Assembly: GCF_009389715.1 (NCBI RefSeq)
Contig: NC_052404.1
Location: 10,300,480 to 10,364,479, forward strand
Reading direction: 5' to 3'
DNA: 64,000 nucleotides
From: Phoenix dactylifera
Lineage: Eukaryota; Streptophyta; Magnoliopsida; Arecales; Arecaceae
The position numbers were made by a program, and so were the translations under genes. Positions 11,160-21,619 of the stretch are shown here, piece by piece; positions within the stretch are counted from its first letter, which is position 1, and the number at the start of each line of letters is the position of its first letter. A model generated the notes under the pieces. That model saw only the letters and a list, made by a program, of their open reading frames with translations, did not search any database and had not been told where the DNA came from.

Positions 11160-12394
11160 GTGATCGTAAGAATGAAGTGATGCCACGTGTTTTTTAAGGC
11201 TGCGTGAGATGAACATGGCGACATCCTGAAAACACCACGTGCGCCCGCGTGGGAACTTCAAGCGTAGGTCGGATTTGGCTTACGTCAATATTTATCATTT
11301 TCCAAATCCAAACCCAAACCAATTAATACTCTATATACTCATATCGAATATTGAATTAAAAAAAAGTCTAATTGGGTCGCCTCCATCGATAGATCCAGCC
11401 GCAGCCACATCCGATGATCCGCATCCAATCTTTTTGCCAATAAATTATTTTACTAGACTTTTGAATTATTATTACATATTATCTCATGCACCCAAAATAA
11501 TACTCCAATAACTATGAATGTGAAAAAGAAAATATTGAAAATATAAGTTTTTACAATACTATTAGCCATATTCACATGTGAAACACCCAACCTCTTATTT
11601 GCTCCTCAAAAACATATTTTTCCCCTTAATAAGGAAAAGAAAATTGCGGCCTTTTTTTTAAAAAAAAATCGAGGAGTATTTGACATCCATGCACATTACC
11701 TTTTCCTAAAGAATGATACTAGAGGATGGGTGTAACTCGCATAAACTAATACAATATACGAGACATGATCGAATATTAAGTTATCAAGTCAGCATTAGAG
11801 GTTAAAGAAGTTTTTGTGTTGCACTTAACATGCATTCTAAGCATTTTTTGATGGAATAGACAATATGTAACTCTCGACAATATGCATGGCAAGGACATTC
11901 TATCTGCATGTTTGTGGTGGCACAATTAATAGTGCCTAATCTGTGATGCTTCAATGCGTGGTCAGACTGTTGTTTTGGAGGCAATTTGATCACAGTTTAG
12001 TTACTTGTTTAGAAATTAGATGCATCTGAAGTTTAGCCTTTTTCATGAAAGATGCATCAAGTGGGCATGTGGTGCATGAGAGTAAGAGATGGATGCTAGT
12101 TGGGATAACTAGCAGGTGAGCAGAAAGAGAAGTTTCTTTCAGGATGCGTCCCATTTTGTCCCATGGGATTGCATGTGGAGTAGCATGCATCATAGCTAAC
12201 TTAGCCTCTGCCAAAAGAATTCGCATTGCATGGTGTGAGAATTAAATATGATCAAGTCAAATTGATCAAATTAAATCAAAACTAATTCTTTCCTGCTCAA
12301 CTGTGAACCAGCCTAAATCAAGTCTTTTGTTTCCCTTTATGCATCATCTCCTCAAACAATGCTCTGGCAATTCCCGACATCTAGAGACGGGAGA
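11160..12394. other. Intergenic, AT-rich
   Basis: I see no gene. There are low-complexity A/T runs (for example 11,650-11,670) and short ORFs without protein character. Confidence 0.5.
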
Positions 12395-12602
12395 GAGAAG
12401 GCACTTTTTTTCATGCGAGACACATCAACCGCGAGGCTAATAGGGCTGCGAATTGGGTGGCCTCTTATATGGTTAAGCACTCTGGTGAAGTACAGTGGAC
12501 CAATCCAATGCCAACAATGAGTGTACTTTGGGATCTGATTCTCTTAGATGTATTCATACTAGGATGATGTGGGTCATCCGTTGTAGCAAAAAAAAAAAAA
12601 AA
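12395..12602 (+). mobile_element. 5'-truncated LINE 3' end (RNase H domain)
   Basis: The plus strand reads NREANRAANWVASYMVKHSG, the C-terminal block of the RNase H domain in plant L1-type LINEs. A poly-A tail follows at 12,588-12,602. The 5' limit is uncertain and no clear target duplication was found. Confidence 0.7.
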
Positions 12603-13890
12603 TCTCTTACCAACTTAACCTATGCTGCCTGCTGGAACACTGGGGAAGTGGAAAAACACATGAAATCAATAATCTCATTGGGGTTCTCTTTGTCCAATCT
12701 CCATTCATTCTTGCCTTGTCCTTGTGTTTAATTCAGGGAACATAGCAGACTGGCAGTGCATGATGATCAGTCTAAACCATATTGAAAAAGACTAGTACTC
12801 ATTATTTTTTGGAAAAAAAAAAGAAGCAACACAAATATATCAATTTGGATCTACATCTAATTGAACAAAAAGACATGCCCAACCTATAAACTCGATGAAT
12901 GATTCATAAGAAAATCAACATCCAATGAAACCAACAAAAACCAAGTTTATTTTAGGGGTAGCTGTTGTAAGCCACAATTAAACACGCCACATGCTTTTGT
13001 TGTGTGCAGCTTGGCTGCAAGTTACTGTGGATTAATTACAATCTTGAAAACTAAAACAAAGATGGACCGAACTAAAAATTTTCTTATATCAAACTGCTTA
13101 TATTGTAATTGACCAGCAGCCCGCAGGCAGCACATACGCTGCAAGTTATTATGGCAGTCAATCGTGCAAGAATCCTCCGGAGGAACTTAAGCTGCTTTCA
13201 CCATGCACTATAATCAACTGGATTAGGGAGCATTTCAACAAGCTTTCAATGGCTACAAAGCACCCTTTGCTTTCAGACATAATCCATTTTGCTTCTCCCC
13301 TAATCCCCTGGTCTCTTCGTCGCAAGCCACATAATCAGGGAAGCCAATTAGCCAGCAGATAATGAAGATTATGAAGCTAACAGAATCAAGTCTTAGGAAG
13401 TGAGAGCTTTGCCATATGCGGATGATTATGGAATCCACTTTGTTAGAGAGTAGTCCTTGGGACAATTTTTTGTGTTTTTTATGCTGTTGGGAACCTTTCC
13501 TGCTCATGTACCAAAAAAAAAAATAAAATTCCACTCATTATAATTTAAATAAAAACATCGCAAAATTATCAATAAAAATATCTGCTATTGAAATTGTGAA
13601 CCCACTTCAAAAAAAATAGGGCAAAGAAACTTTGATGGAGTCTGCACCAGAAGGTCATGCATGTTTCGATGGGCGACGCCGTGCCAAACATGGCTAACGT
13701 ACAAAATAAGATGGGCAATGACATCTCACCCATTGTGCAAACATGCAATATTCAACGAGTTTAGCAGCTTTCTCACACAACCTTTAGTGCCGCCAACGAT
13801 ATTCAATCACTGCCACTAAGAATTCTGCCTGATTTCACTCAGAAAAACGGCCAAAATTGTGCTATGTTAATATACGATTCTTTAGAAACA
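12603..13890. other. Intergenic, no gene seen
   Basis: Only short ORFs and A/T homopolymers are visible. Confidence 0.45.
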
Positions 13891-13894
13891 TGAG

Positions 13895-14040
13895 CTCCTG
13901 TCCAGTCCTTCAATTTATCATCCCTTTGGCCTCAGTTAGAACCTTCACAAGGTTGATAGCATCACGAGAATGCGGGGCTGTGGTTGAGCAGACTTCCCTT
14001 TTCAAGGAAAACAAAAAGAAAGCCTGCTCAGCAGCATACA
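13895..14040 (-). other. Coding-like island, unidentified
   Basis: The minus strand reads AFFLFSLKREVCSTTAPHSR followed by DAINLVKVLTEAKGMIN and a stop, after a tgagcag acceptor-like site near 14,036. It resembles a terminal exon but I recognise no family, and no partner exons were found. Confidence 0.2.
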
Positions 14041-14239
14041 AGGTTCATCCCAGGAGAGAGGGATAAACAAAAATTTCCAAGATCCATTCTCAGCAGTGCC
14101 TTTCCATTCTGCATGTATCTCCCCCATTGTGTTATCAAATGGCCATGAGCATGAGGCTCGACATATCAACCAAGACACCGAGCAAGGATCAAAAGACCTT
14201 ATGAATCCAAAGACCTAAACATACCACATCAACCAGCTA

Positions 14240-14455
14240 AGCCAGTGTCTGAAAATTGGGAATCCCAGTTAAGCCATTGTCACCTTCTCCCCATTAGCTA
14301 GGAATCCCAGTGCCTGTAAATTGGTTATCCCAGTTAAGCCATTGTCACCTTCTCTCCATTAACTAGGAATCCCAGTGCCTGTAAATTGGTTATCCCAGTT
14401 AAGCCATTGTCACCTTCTCTCCATTAACTAGGAATCCCAATGCCTGTAAATTGGG
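14240..14455. repeat. 65-bp tandem repeat, about 3.3 copies
   Basis: The word aagccattgt recurs at 14,271, 14,336 and 14,401, an exact 65-bp period. Units contain gtcaccttctctccatta, ctaggaatcccag and gcctgtaaattgg. Units two and three are nearly identical, which suggests recent expansion. There are no spacers, so this is not a CRISPR array. Confidence 0.95.
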
Positions 14456-14459
14456 AATG

Positions 14460-15004
14460 AAAAAAAGATCATAACTTACATCCGAACCTGAAAAAACATA
14501 CAAGAATACGTACCAAAAACAGTACAAGAAAATGAAGATACACAATTCTCCACATGCACGACAGGCAGATTAAGGTTCAAAGAGGAAATAAGCCAGAAAA
14601 CTAGATCACATTATTTGCTACTTCACCTAGCAGAATAGATTAAAACAAGTAATTTATTAAAAATCCATGAACATTAAAAGATGGTGTATCTTAATATAAC
14701 AAAACTATCCTAGCTGCTCAGGAGCAGACCTAAAAACTCTGAAGCAGCTTTGGAAAAAGTCTCAATGGAAAGATAGGTACGATGGAAACCAGAATCACTA
14801 AAACACACCAAAACGCCATGGGACTCAACAAAACCTCATGGGTCTCCACCACCGCCTATCAAGCACCCAGTTCTGCAACCAACTGCCAAATAGAGACAAT
14901 GGCATCGACCAAAACCTATAGCAAACACCATGAAGAATCAAAGCAACACTAGTAACTACTAAATTCCCAAAGCCTCTAGCCACAGCCCATTTAGAATGCA
15001 TGTG
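14460..15004. other. EF1A copy 2 downstream region
   Basis: No gene or clear repeat is seen. The part next to 15,004 is expected to be the 3' untranslated region of EF1A copy 2. Confidence 0.4.
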
Positions 15005-16727
15005 TCACTTCTTCTTTGCAGCAGCCTTGGTGATCTTAGCACCAGTTGGATCCTTCTTCTCAACACTCTTGATGACTCCCACAGCCACAGTCTGGCGCAT
15101 GTCCCTCACAGCAAATCGACCGAGAGGTGGGTACGCAGAGAAGGTCTCGACAACCATGGGCTTGGTGGGAATCATCTTAACAAAACCTGCATCACCATTC
15201 TTCAAAAATTTGGGCTCCTTCTCAAGCTCCTTCCCAGATCGCCTGTCAATCTTGGTGAGGATCTCAGAAAACTTAACAGCAATGTGTGAGGTGTGGCAAT
15301 CAAGGACAGGGGCATAGCCATTGCCAATCTGACCAGGATGGTTCATAATGATGACCTGAGAAGTGAAGCTGGCAGCCTCCTTGGCAGGATCATCCTTTGA
15401 GTTCGATGCAACATAACCTCTCTTGAGATCCTTGACAGCAACATTCTTCACATTGAAGCCCACATTGTCACCAGGGAGAGCCTCCTGGAGGGCTTCATGG
15501 TGCATCTCAACTGACTTGACTTCAGTTGTCAGACCCGAGGGACCAAAGGTAACAACCATACCAGGCTTGAGGGTGCCAGTTTCAACTCGTCCAACTGGGA
15601 CAGTGCCAATACCTCCAATCTTGTAGACATCCTGAAGAGGAAGGCGAAGGGGCTTGTCTGAGGGCCTCTTTGGCTCCTGGATCAGGTCAAGGGCCTCAAG
15701 AAGGGTGGGACCCTTGTACCAGTCCAGGTTGGTGGACCTCTCAATCATGTTATCGCCCTCAAACCCAGAGATGGGAACAAAGGGAATCTTCTCAGGATTG
15801 TAACCCACCTTCTTGAGGTAAGAAGAAACTTCCTTCACAATTTCATCATACCTGGCCTTGGAGTATTTGGGGGTTGTTGCATCCATCTGTCATGTGATAG
15901 CAAACACAAATCAGTTGTGATCAAATGACATGAACAATTATCAAAAAGCAATATACTGACTAATATAACTTGTCTATAAATCTAGGCTAAGAGAATACAT
16001 AGGAACACGTTTAGAACAAGGTTCACTGATAATTTGTTCTAGTGGATACCTTACCATGAAAATTACATGCAGTATCAATTTAAAAGGCAATATCATACAA
16101 AACATGACAATTCATATGCACAGAATATGAAAAGAGATATATGAAAACAGAATCTATAATAATATCGCAAATGGTTATTATAATAAAATATTTAATATAA
16201 AAATAATATAACAACTAAACAACAATTTCCAGTGAATGCATTTGCAATAGGTCAAGGATTTTTACCTTGTTACAACAGCAAATCATCTGTTTCACCCCAA
16301 GTGTGAAAGCAAGCAAGGCATGCTCGCGGGTCTGACCATCCTTTGAAATACCAGCTTCAAAACCACCAGTGGTTGAGTCAATGATAAGAACAGCACAATC
16401 AGCCTGCGAAGTACCAGTAATCATGTTCTTGATAAAGTCACGGTGTCCAGGAGCATCAATAACAGTGCAGTAGTACTTCGTGGTCTCGAATTTCCAGAGA
16501 GCAATGTCAATGGTAATTCCTCTCTCACGTTCAGCCTTGAGTTTGTCCAGGACCCAGGCATACTTGAAAGACCTCTTATTCATTTCAGCAGCTTCCTTTT
16601 CAAACCTCTCAATCACACGCTTGTCAATACCACCAAGCTTGTAAATGAGATGGCCAGTGGTGGTCGACTTACCAGAGTCCACATGACCAATGACCACAAT
16701 GTTGATGTGAACCTTTTCCTTCCCCAT
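15005..16727 (-). CDS. EF1A: Elongation factor 1-alpha, copy 2
   Basis: Exon 1 is 16,266-16,727 and exon 2 is 15,005-15,886, with the same exon sizes and the same intron site inside the NKMD motif as copy 1. The 447-residue product is identical to that of copy 1. Splice sites are AACAAG|GTAAAA and a gacag acceptor directly before ATGGATGC. An in-frame upstream ATG would add six residues (MLGKAI), but the conserved family start is MGKEKVH and the added part borders the leader-intron acceptor, so it was not used. By my count exon 1 differs from copy 1 at about 63 of 462 bases and exon 2 at only about 34 of 882, all synonymous. The coding intron is not obviously similar to that of copy 1. The function is that of copy 1; the two may differ only in expression. 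Confidence 0.98.
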
Positions 16728-16745
16728 GATAGCTTTGCCCAACAA

Positions 16746-18695
16746 CTAAGGCAAATAATAACTGCCCAAAAAGAAGAACACAATCACTAACTACATCAGA
16801 CAATAATCTGACAACTAAGGATAATGATCAAAGCTACATTAAAAAAAAAGCTAATATGGCCAAGAACATAAAAGAACTTCTGATGTTCTGGTTAAATAGT
16901 AAGAGTCGCCTAAAATAGTTACAATGCAAGGTGGAAATACCATGGCACCGGGTTTACATAATGGACCCCTCGTAATAATCAAAAAACAAGGGCGACCATT
17001 CTAAATTATACCAACACATGAAACTTGAGATATCTACTGAGTTACCATCCAAAAATATTAAAAAATAGACCTTCATATAAGATCACCAACATCTCTAAAG
17101 CTGAACTATTTTTTTTTTCAGATGGAGCATCAAACAGCAAAGGCACAACAGGCAGTATGATAAGTTTGTGATCAGGTGATTGAAACATATCACCCCACCT
17201 GAAAGTTTTGAGAATGTAATTTCAAATATCTGGATGAAAAACTAAAGAAACATGCCAAAAATGCACAAACCAATTCTGATTGCCCAAAAGTGAAGTTATA
17301 TCACTCATTCTAATAATAGCCCATTTAATATGAAAAAAAATCTAGAAACAGAGTTCCTAAACGAAAAATATAATATGGGAAGAGCAACTACAAATAGGGC
17401 ATATGTTTTTCATAATTAATTCAGAAGACAAACAAGTGGCTTTTGTTCAAATTTTGTAAAGGATTCGTTTGCCTTATTTCCAATACAGATACCCATAATT
17501 AACTTCCAATCAAATGATAATACAAATATATCTAATATATTACTAGAGCAGATAGACACCATTTCTAAGTAACTACACAATAAACTTCACATTTGCTAGT
17601 TGACCAGCAAGCATTCTATTTTGTTATATTCCTGCCATACAAATAATGGACAAGCTGTTTCAGAAAGTAACACACCGTACATGCTGGTTTACTTTGAGAA
17701 ACTGAACTTTTAGGAGAAAATAACACAATAGAAAACAATGATTCTGCTTGGTTACCGAAAAACTATGAAAGATCTTGCCAAGAAGAATGAGTAGGATATA
17801 TGCCCTCAGTACAATGATTTGCCCTTTCGAATAATTTCACTTTCGGATGATCAGTGTGCATATCTCTGATTTTCCATCACTCCAATCAGCAAGGTCAACC
17901 CTTTTTGAAATCGGAATGAGCCAATCACGTCCAATAGGATTTGAACCTATACCAAAGGTTACACAACCTCTGTCCTTCCCATTAGACAATGGACGCTTTT
18001 CATTACCAATTTCTTCTTACCATCTATATTCTTTTCAATAAAACCCAAATCATAAACAAGTAAACAACACAACATGGGATGAAACAAGTAATAAAACAGC
18101 AAGGTCTCACAACCATTGCTCACAACATATGCGCACAAATAGTAACGAAAGACATAATATATTCACTTTCAAGATCTAGTCGTCTAGTTATAAGAGAAAT
18201 TAGCGTTTGATGTGAACAACAGCAACAGATCACTTCGGATAACAATAACCATTAGATATGTAGTACAATAGAGAAGAAAATTAACATATACACAAGCAAT
18301 CCGAAACTCATCAACAGATAGAACTATTAATTGCTACTTACTCCTTAAAAAATTTACAGATCTACTGGTTTAGATCTTTTGAAACAAAATAAAGAAAAAA
18401 TCAACATATGGTCTAACTTAAAAGTTTCAAGAACTCATACAATATCAATTAAAAAAAAATCGGATTATATGCAAGTGCAGAAAACCATATTCGATCTTTA
18501 AGAATCAGAGGATAAGATATCTAACCACAAACAATTACGATGAGCGAAGAGAATTATTTTACGGACTAACCAATACGAAGAACAAGAACTAACAACTACG
18601 ATAAACAATGGAGAAAAAAATAAAAAGATCGGAAAAGTATAAAGCAACAAACTGCCGAATGATGGAGTAGGGGAGAACAGAAACCTCAATCTCAC
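16746..18695 (-). other. 5' UTR intron of EF1A copy 2
   Basis: The donor is CTGAAG|GTGAGA (exon end at 18,696). The likely acceptor is a ttag at 16,746-16,747; a second candidate AG lies closer to the ATG. The intron is about 1.95 kb and carries a plastid tRNA-derived segment at 17,927-17,996. Confidence 0.7.
17927..17996 (-). pseudogene. Plastid trnR-UCU-derived tRNA pseudogene (nuclear plastid insertion)
   Basis: The minus strand reads GCGTCCATTGTCTAATGG, GGACAGAGGTTG, CCTTTGGTATAGGTTCAAAT and CCTATTGGACG in order. From memory this matches the plastid gene for tRNA-Arg(UCU) except in the anticodon loop and a few positions. The loop has lost a base and the UCU anticodon is destroyed, and the acceptor stem is mismatched at its end. 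The copy is therefore not expected to decode arginine. It sits inside the EF1A copy 2 leader intron. The extent of plastid DNA on either side could not be judged. Confidence 0.82.
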
Positions 18696-18860
18696 CTTCA
18701 GGAAGCGCCGGCGCTCGAGAGACGCAGACGACCCAGAGCACTAACGAAGGTTTTGGGACGAAGGAAAGGAAGCCCCTCTAGCTCTTTATAAATAGATCCA
18801 CTGCCGTCCGGGTCAGCTAGGGTTTCTTTCTCCGCCGTCGGATCCTCCCATCCGACGGTC
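18696..18860 (-). promoter_or_regulatory. EF1A copy 2 promoter and leader exon
   Basis: On the minus strand, in order: ACCGTCGGAT at 18,850-18,859, telo-box-like AAACCCTAG at 18,817-18,825, TATA box CTATTTATAAAG at 18,784-18,795, and a leader exon ending at the donor at 18,696. This matches copy 1 in order and spacing even though the surrounding bases differ. Confidence 0.78.
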
Positions 18861-18869
18861 TTTGACCTG

Positions 18870-19109
18870 TCACGCTCCTCGCCGTTGATTTCGATCCTAT
18901 GTTACTGTATGGTGCCACGTCAGATTTGCGTTTCGTGGGGCGCAAGAAGTCTATATGACCATTCTCTGCTACTTTCGGTGGTGGGCTGCTGAGGTCGAAA
19001 TTAAATTTATTAAATATTATAAAATATAGTTTAATCATATTAGACAGGCTGCTTTTGACATGGTATCAGTTTTGGGCCGTCCGATCTGGTCCATCCAAGG
19101 GTTGAGGTT
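18870..19109. other. Intergenic spacer
   Basis: No feature is seen beyond AT-rich sequence and the distal EF1A promoter. Confidence 0.4.
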
Positions 19110-19262
19110 AGCTAGCTTTTTTTTCTTTTTAGTACAACAGCGGCTCATACATTACGGGTATAAATGCGGCCAACAAAATCAGAAAATAAGAGATCAGATA
19201 AAGAATCCGACACTATGTCATGCTTCATTCATAGAAAGCGTTTAGAACAGTGAGCCGCATAG
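19110..19262 (-). mobile_element. LINE C, 3' part (interrupted)
   Basis: The minus strand reads on from the 19,799-19,940 fragment. It gives AAHCSKR, then IVSDSLSDLLFSDFVGRIYT followed by RNV and a stop, ending in a poly-A tail (T-run at 19,118-19,134). This is the typical end of plant L1-type LINE ORF2. The element was split by LINE B (19,273-19,798). Confidence 0.7.
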
Positions 19263-19272
19263 AAAGTAACCC

Positions 19273-19798
19273 CTGAGTTTCCTCAAGGTCAATTTTGATG
19301 GCTCTGTCATGGATGGTGGCAAGAGGGGAGAGGCCGGATTCGTTGTTAGGGGCTTGAGTTTTGATGTGGTGGCAGCAGGGGGCCGTCAGATTTTTGATAT
19401 CTCTATTCCAGGGGCAGAGCTGCGAGTGGCATGGATGGGCCTGTCTTATGCGCGGCGGGTACTCCGGGCGAGCTCGATTTTTCTGGAGGATGATTCGGCC
19501 ACGGTGATTAGCTGGATCCATAGAGGCCCGGGTAGTCATGGATGTGCTCATCCCTTGCTTCGCGACATTTGGATGATGGTGGGAGAGGGGGTTACATTTT
19601 AGGCCAGGCATGTATATCGTGAGGCCAATGGGCCGGCCGACTGGGTGGCTGTGTATGTAGCGAGCCACTCAGGAGGCACCCTATGGGCTGGGGAGAGAGT
19701 GATGCCCGGTGCACTTCGGGACATTTTGTATGCTGACTCCTTAGGGTGTATTCGTACCCGTGATGTATGAAATGCCCGCTTTGGCCAAAAAAAAAAAA
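19273..19798 (+). mobile_element. LINE B, 5'-truncated 3' end inserted in LINE C
   Basis: The plus strand encodes the RNase H domain: FLKVNFDGSVMDGGKRGEAG, then DISIPGAELRVAWMGLSYAR, EDDSATVISWIHRG, and, after one stop, HVYREANGPADWVAVYVASH and DSLGCIRTRDV. It ends in a poly-A tail. Near-identical 10-bp words (aaagtaaccc at 19,263-19,272 and aaagcaaccc at 19,799-19,808) flank it as a target-site duplication. The 5' truncation falls at the start of the RNase H domain. Confidence 0.88.
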
Positions 19799-19940
19799 AA
19801 AGCAACCCAATTCACTGCACCATTTGCTTCCCTATAGATGTGTGTAGCCTGATAGGAGCCACACTCTTGCAGTAATCTGCAAATGTCGAGGAGCAGCGGC
19901 TCAGAGGCCGCATGGTAGTTCCTGAGCCCTCGTACCACAT
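19799..19940 (-). mobile_element. LINE C, 5' part (RNase H fragment)
   Basis: The minus strand reads LRNYHAASEPLLLDICRLLQ, then ATHIYREANGAVNWVA up to the junction with LINE B. It is the upstream part of the split element ending at 19,110. Confidence 0.75.
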
Positions 19941-20784
19941 TTGTTATTATTTATTTATTTATCTGCCTGTAGGATACGGCCCAGCTATCTGTCCTGTTCG
20001 CGGGCTTAGCAGGCTGGGCAGGGCCAAAGAAATAGGCCCATTTGTTAAAAACTTGGCAATGAAAGCCCCAGCCAGCCCAATTAATTTCATATTTGTTACA
20101 TTGTTTATTTATGTTTAATGTATTTGTAGATTTAATTGATAATTATTGTTAATATGTGAACTTAATAGAATGATAGATATGTTTCCATACTCTGTGCGAA
20201 GCCTGAAGCTCGACTAAGAGCCAGGCTTGGGACTGTAAGGTAGACCTAAACACTAGACTCTAGATAAATTGTGTTGATTTTTTGGACAAAACTTAGCCTA
20301 TGAACAGGTCTCCGTATAAGCAATCACTCATTTAATTATTAGGTCAATATATTCTTTTTGGTACAACGAGTAGGTCAAGGCTTAACCTAATTCAAGTATA
20401 GGTATTTTTTTTATGCCAGTAAAATCGATTGTTTTTGTATAGATTTTTGATTATTTCATGTAGAGATATAAGTAAATGCTTTTGTACAAATTTTTGTACA
20501 TGGTTTATGTACAAATTACCTAGGATGGACAGATAATTAAATGCTTTTCTAGGAAAAGGAAAAAAAAAAAGTGATGGTAGAAAATGTAAAGGATGATGTT
20601 TTAAACACGGACGAGAAAAGAGGAGGAGAAACGTAACCTAATGTTGATTTTTATTGACTTGATGTTTAGACTGGAGGTGGAAAATGTTTAAAAACTAACA
20701 ACTAATCAACGACTGAGTTACTCCCCACTGAGGTTGGCGGTGTCCACTCCTAATATTACAAAAAACATACATCATCAATAAGCT
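19941..20784. other. Intergenic, AT-rich
   Basis: No gene is seen. A degenerate stretch near 20,190-20,400 (ctcgactaagagccaggctt, gaacaggtctccgtataag) looks like old retroelement sequence but could not be assigned. Confidence 0.35.
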
Positions 20785-20786
20785 GT

Positions 20787-21010
20787 TTTTTTTTTTTTTG
20801 ATACAACAACTGCTCACATTGCTCTCACATGAGTCCAACCTGCTACATCACTGTCAAGAAGACTACACAAAAGTAGGAAGAGCGGAGAACTGCTGGGTCC
20901 ACAGACAGTCTCCAGAATGATGAGCGACAAATGAGGCAACCCAATCCACAGCTTGGTTCGCCTCTCCAAAGACGTGTCTAACCTGGACAACACGGCACTC
21001 CCGCAACAAT
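20787..21010 (-). mobile_element. 5'-truncated LINE 3' end
   Basis: The minus strand reads VRHVFGEANQAVDWVASFVA, HHSGDCLWTQQFSAL and then a stop. A poly-A tail (T-run at 20,787-20,801) closes it. This is the same RNase H C-terminal block as the other LINE ends in the window. No target duplication is visible. Confidence 0.8.
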
Positions 21011-21619
21011 CACCGTGTAAAATCTATATCAGATGTTAAGAGAATTTGAGTATTAAATTCACCTCTAATATCTTATATCTCACACACTTTTTTTTTTCAT
21101 AACTTAATGTACAGCACACATTTTCGCATGCCTGATTTTAGATGGTATAGTTCATATAAAAAAAATATGTAAGCAAATATAGCATTTCGAGATAACCTTC
21201 CCTGTGCGCGCGTTTATGCAGTATTCTGAAAACCTTTGCTTGGACTCGAAATTTCTCGCCAGGTTATCTTCTGTAAGCCTGCAAGGTAACAAGGGGGATA
21301 GAGATCAGTGCATATATAGGTGAGATTATAGGAAATAAAACCACAGTCGATCAAGGTTGTAAGCGTGTTCATATGGAGTCTGGCAATTATAACCATTATT
21401 GTTAAGGCCACGTAAATAGGTGTTCATAGAACTTTGTTTCACCGTAAAGCAAGTCCTTATTCCTGAAGCTTGCACTTTGGTGTGGGTATTCACCATCGTA
21501 GTTGACATAAACATACTTCCTCCTTTATCAAGGACACCTCTCTCGTTCATTCTTTTACTCCTTGGGAGAGAGATAAATAGGTGTCTAAATCAAATTAGGA
21601 TCGCATAATATACATTCTC
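21011..21619. other. Intergenic, no gene seen
   Basis: Short ORFs only. Confidence 0.4.

Noticed and set aside
14240-14455. Regular 65-bp repeat considered as a CRISPR array
   Set aside because: The units abut with no unique spacers, and the sequence is plant nuclear DNA.
15000-15317. Plus-strand ORFs opposite the EF1A exons
   Set aside because: They are antisense shadows of highly conserved minus-strand codons and are nearly the same in both EF1A copies for that reason.
16728-16745. Upstream ATG giving MLGKAI before the EF1A copy 2 start
   Set aside because: The family start MGKEKVH is near-invariant, and the upstream bases border the leader-intron acceptor.
17927-17996. Functional tRNA-Arg gene
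   Set aside because: The anticodon loop has lost a base and the UCU anticodon; the acceptor end is mismatched.
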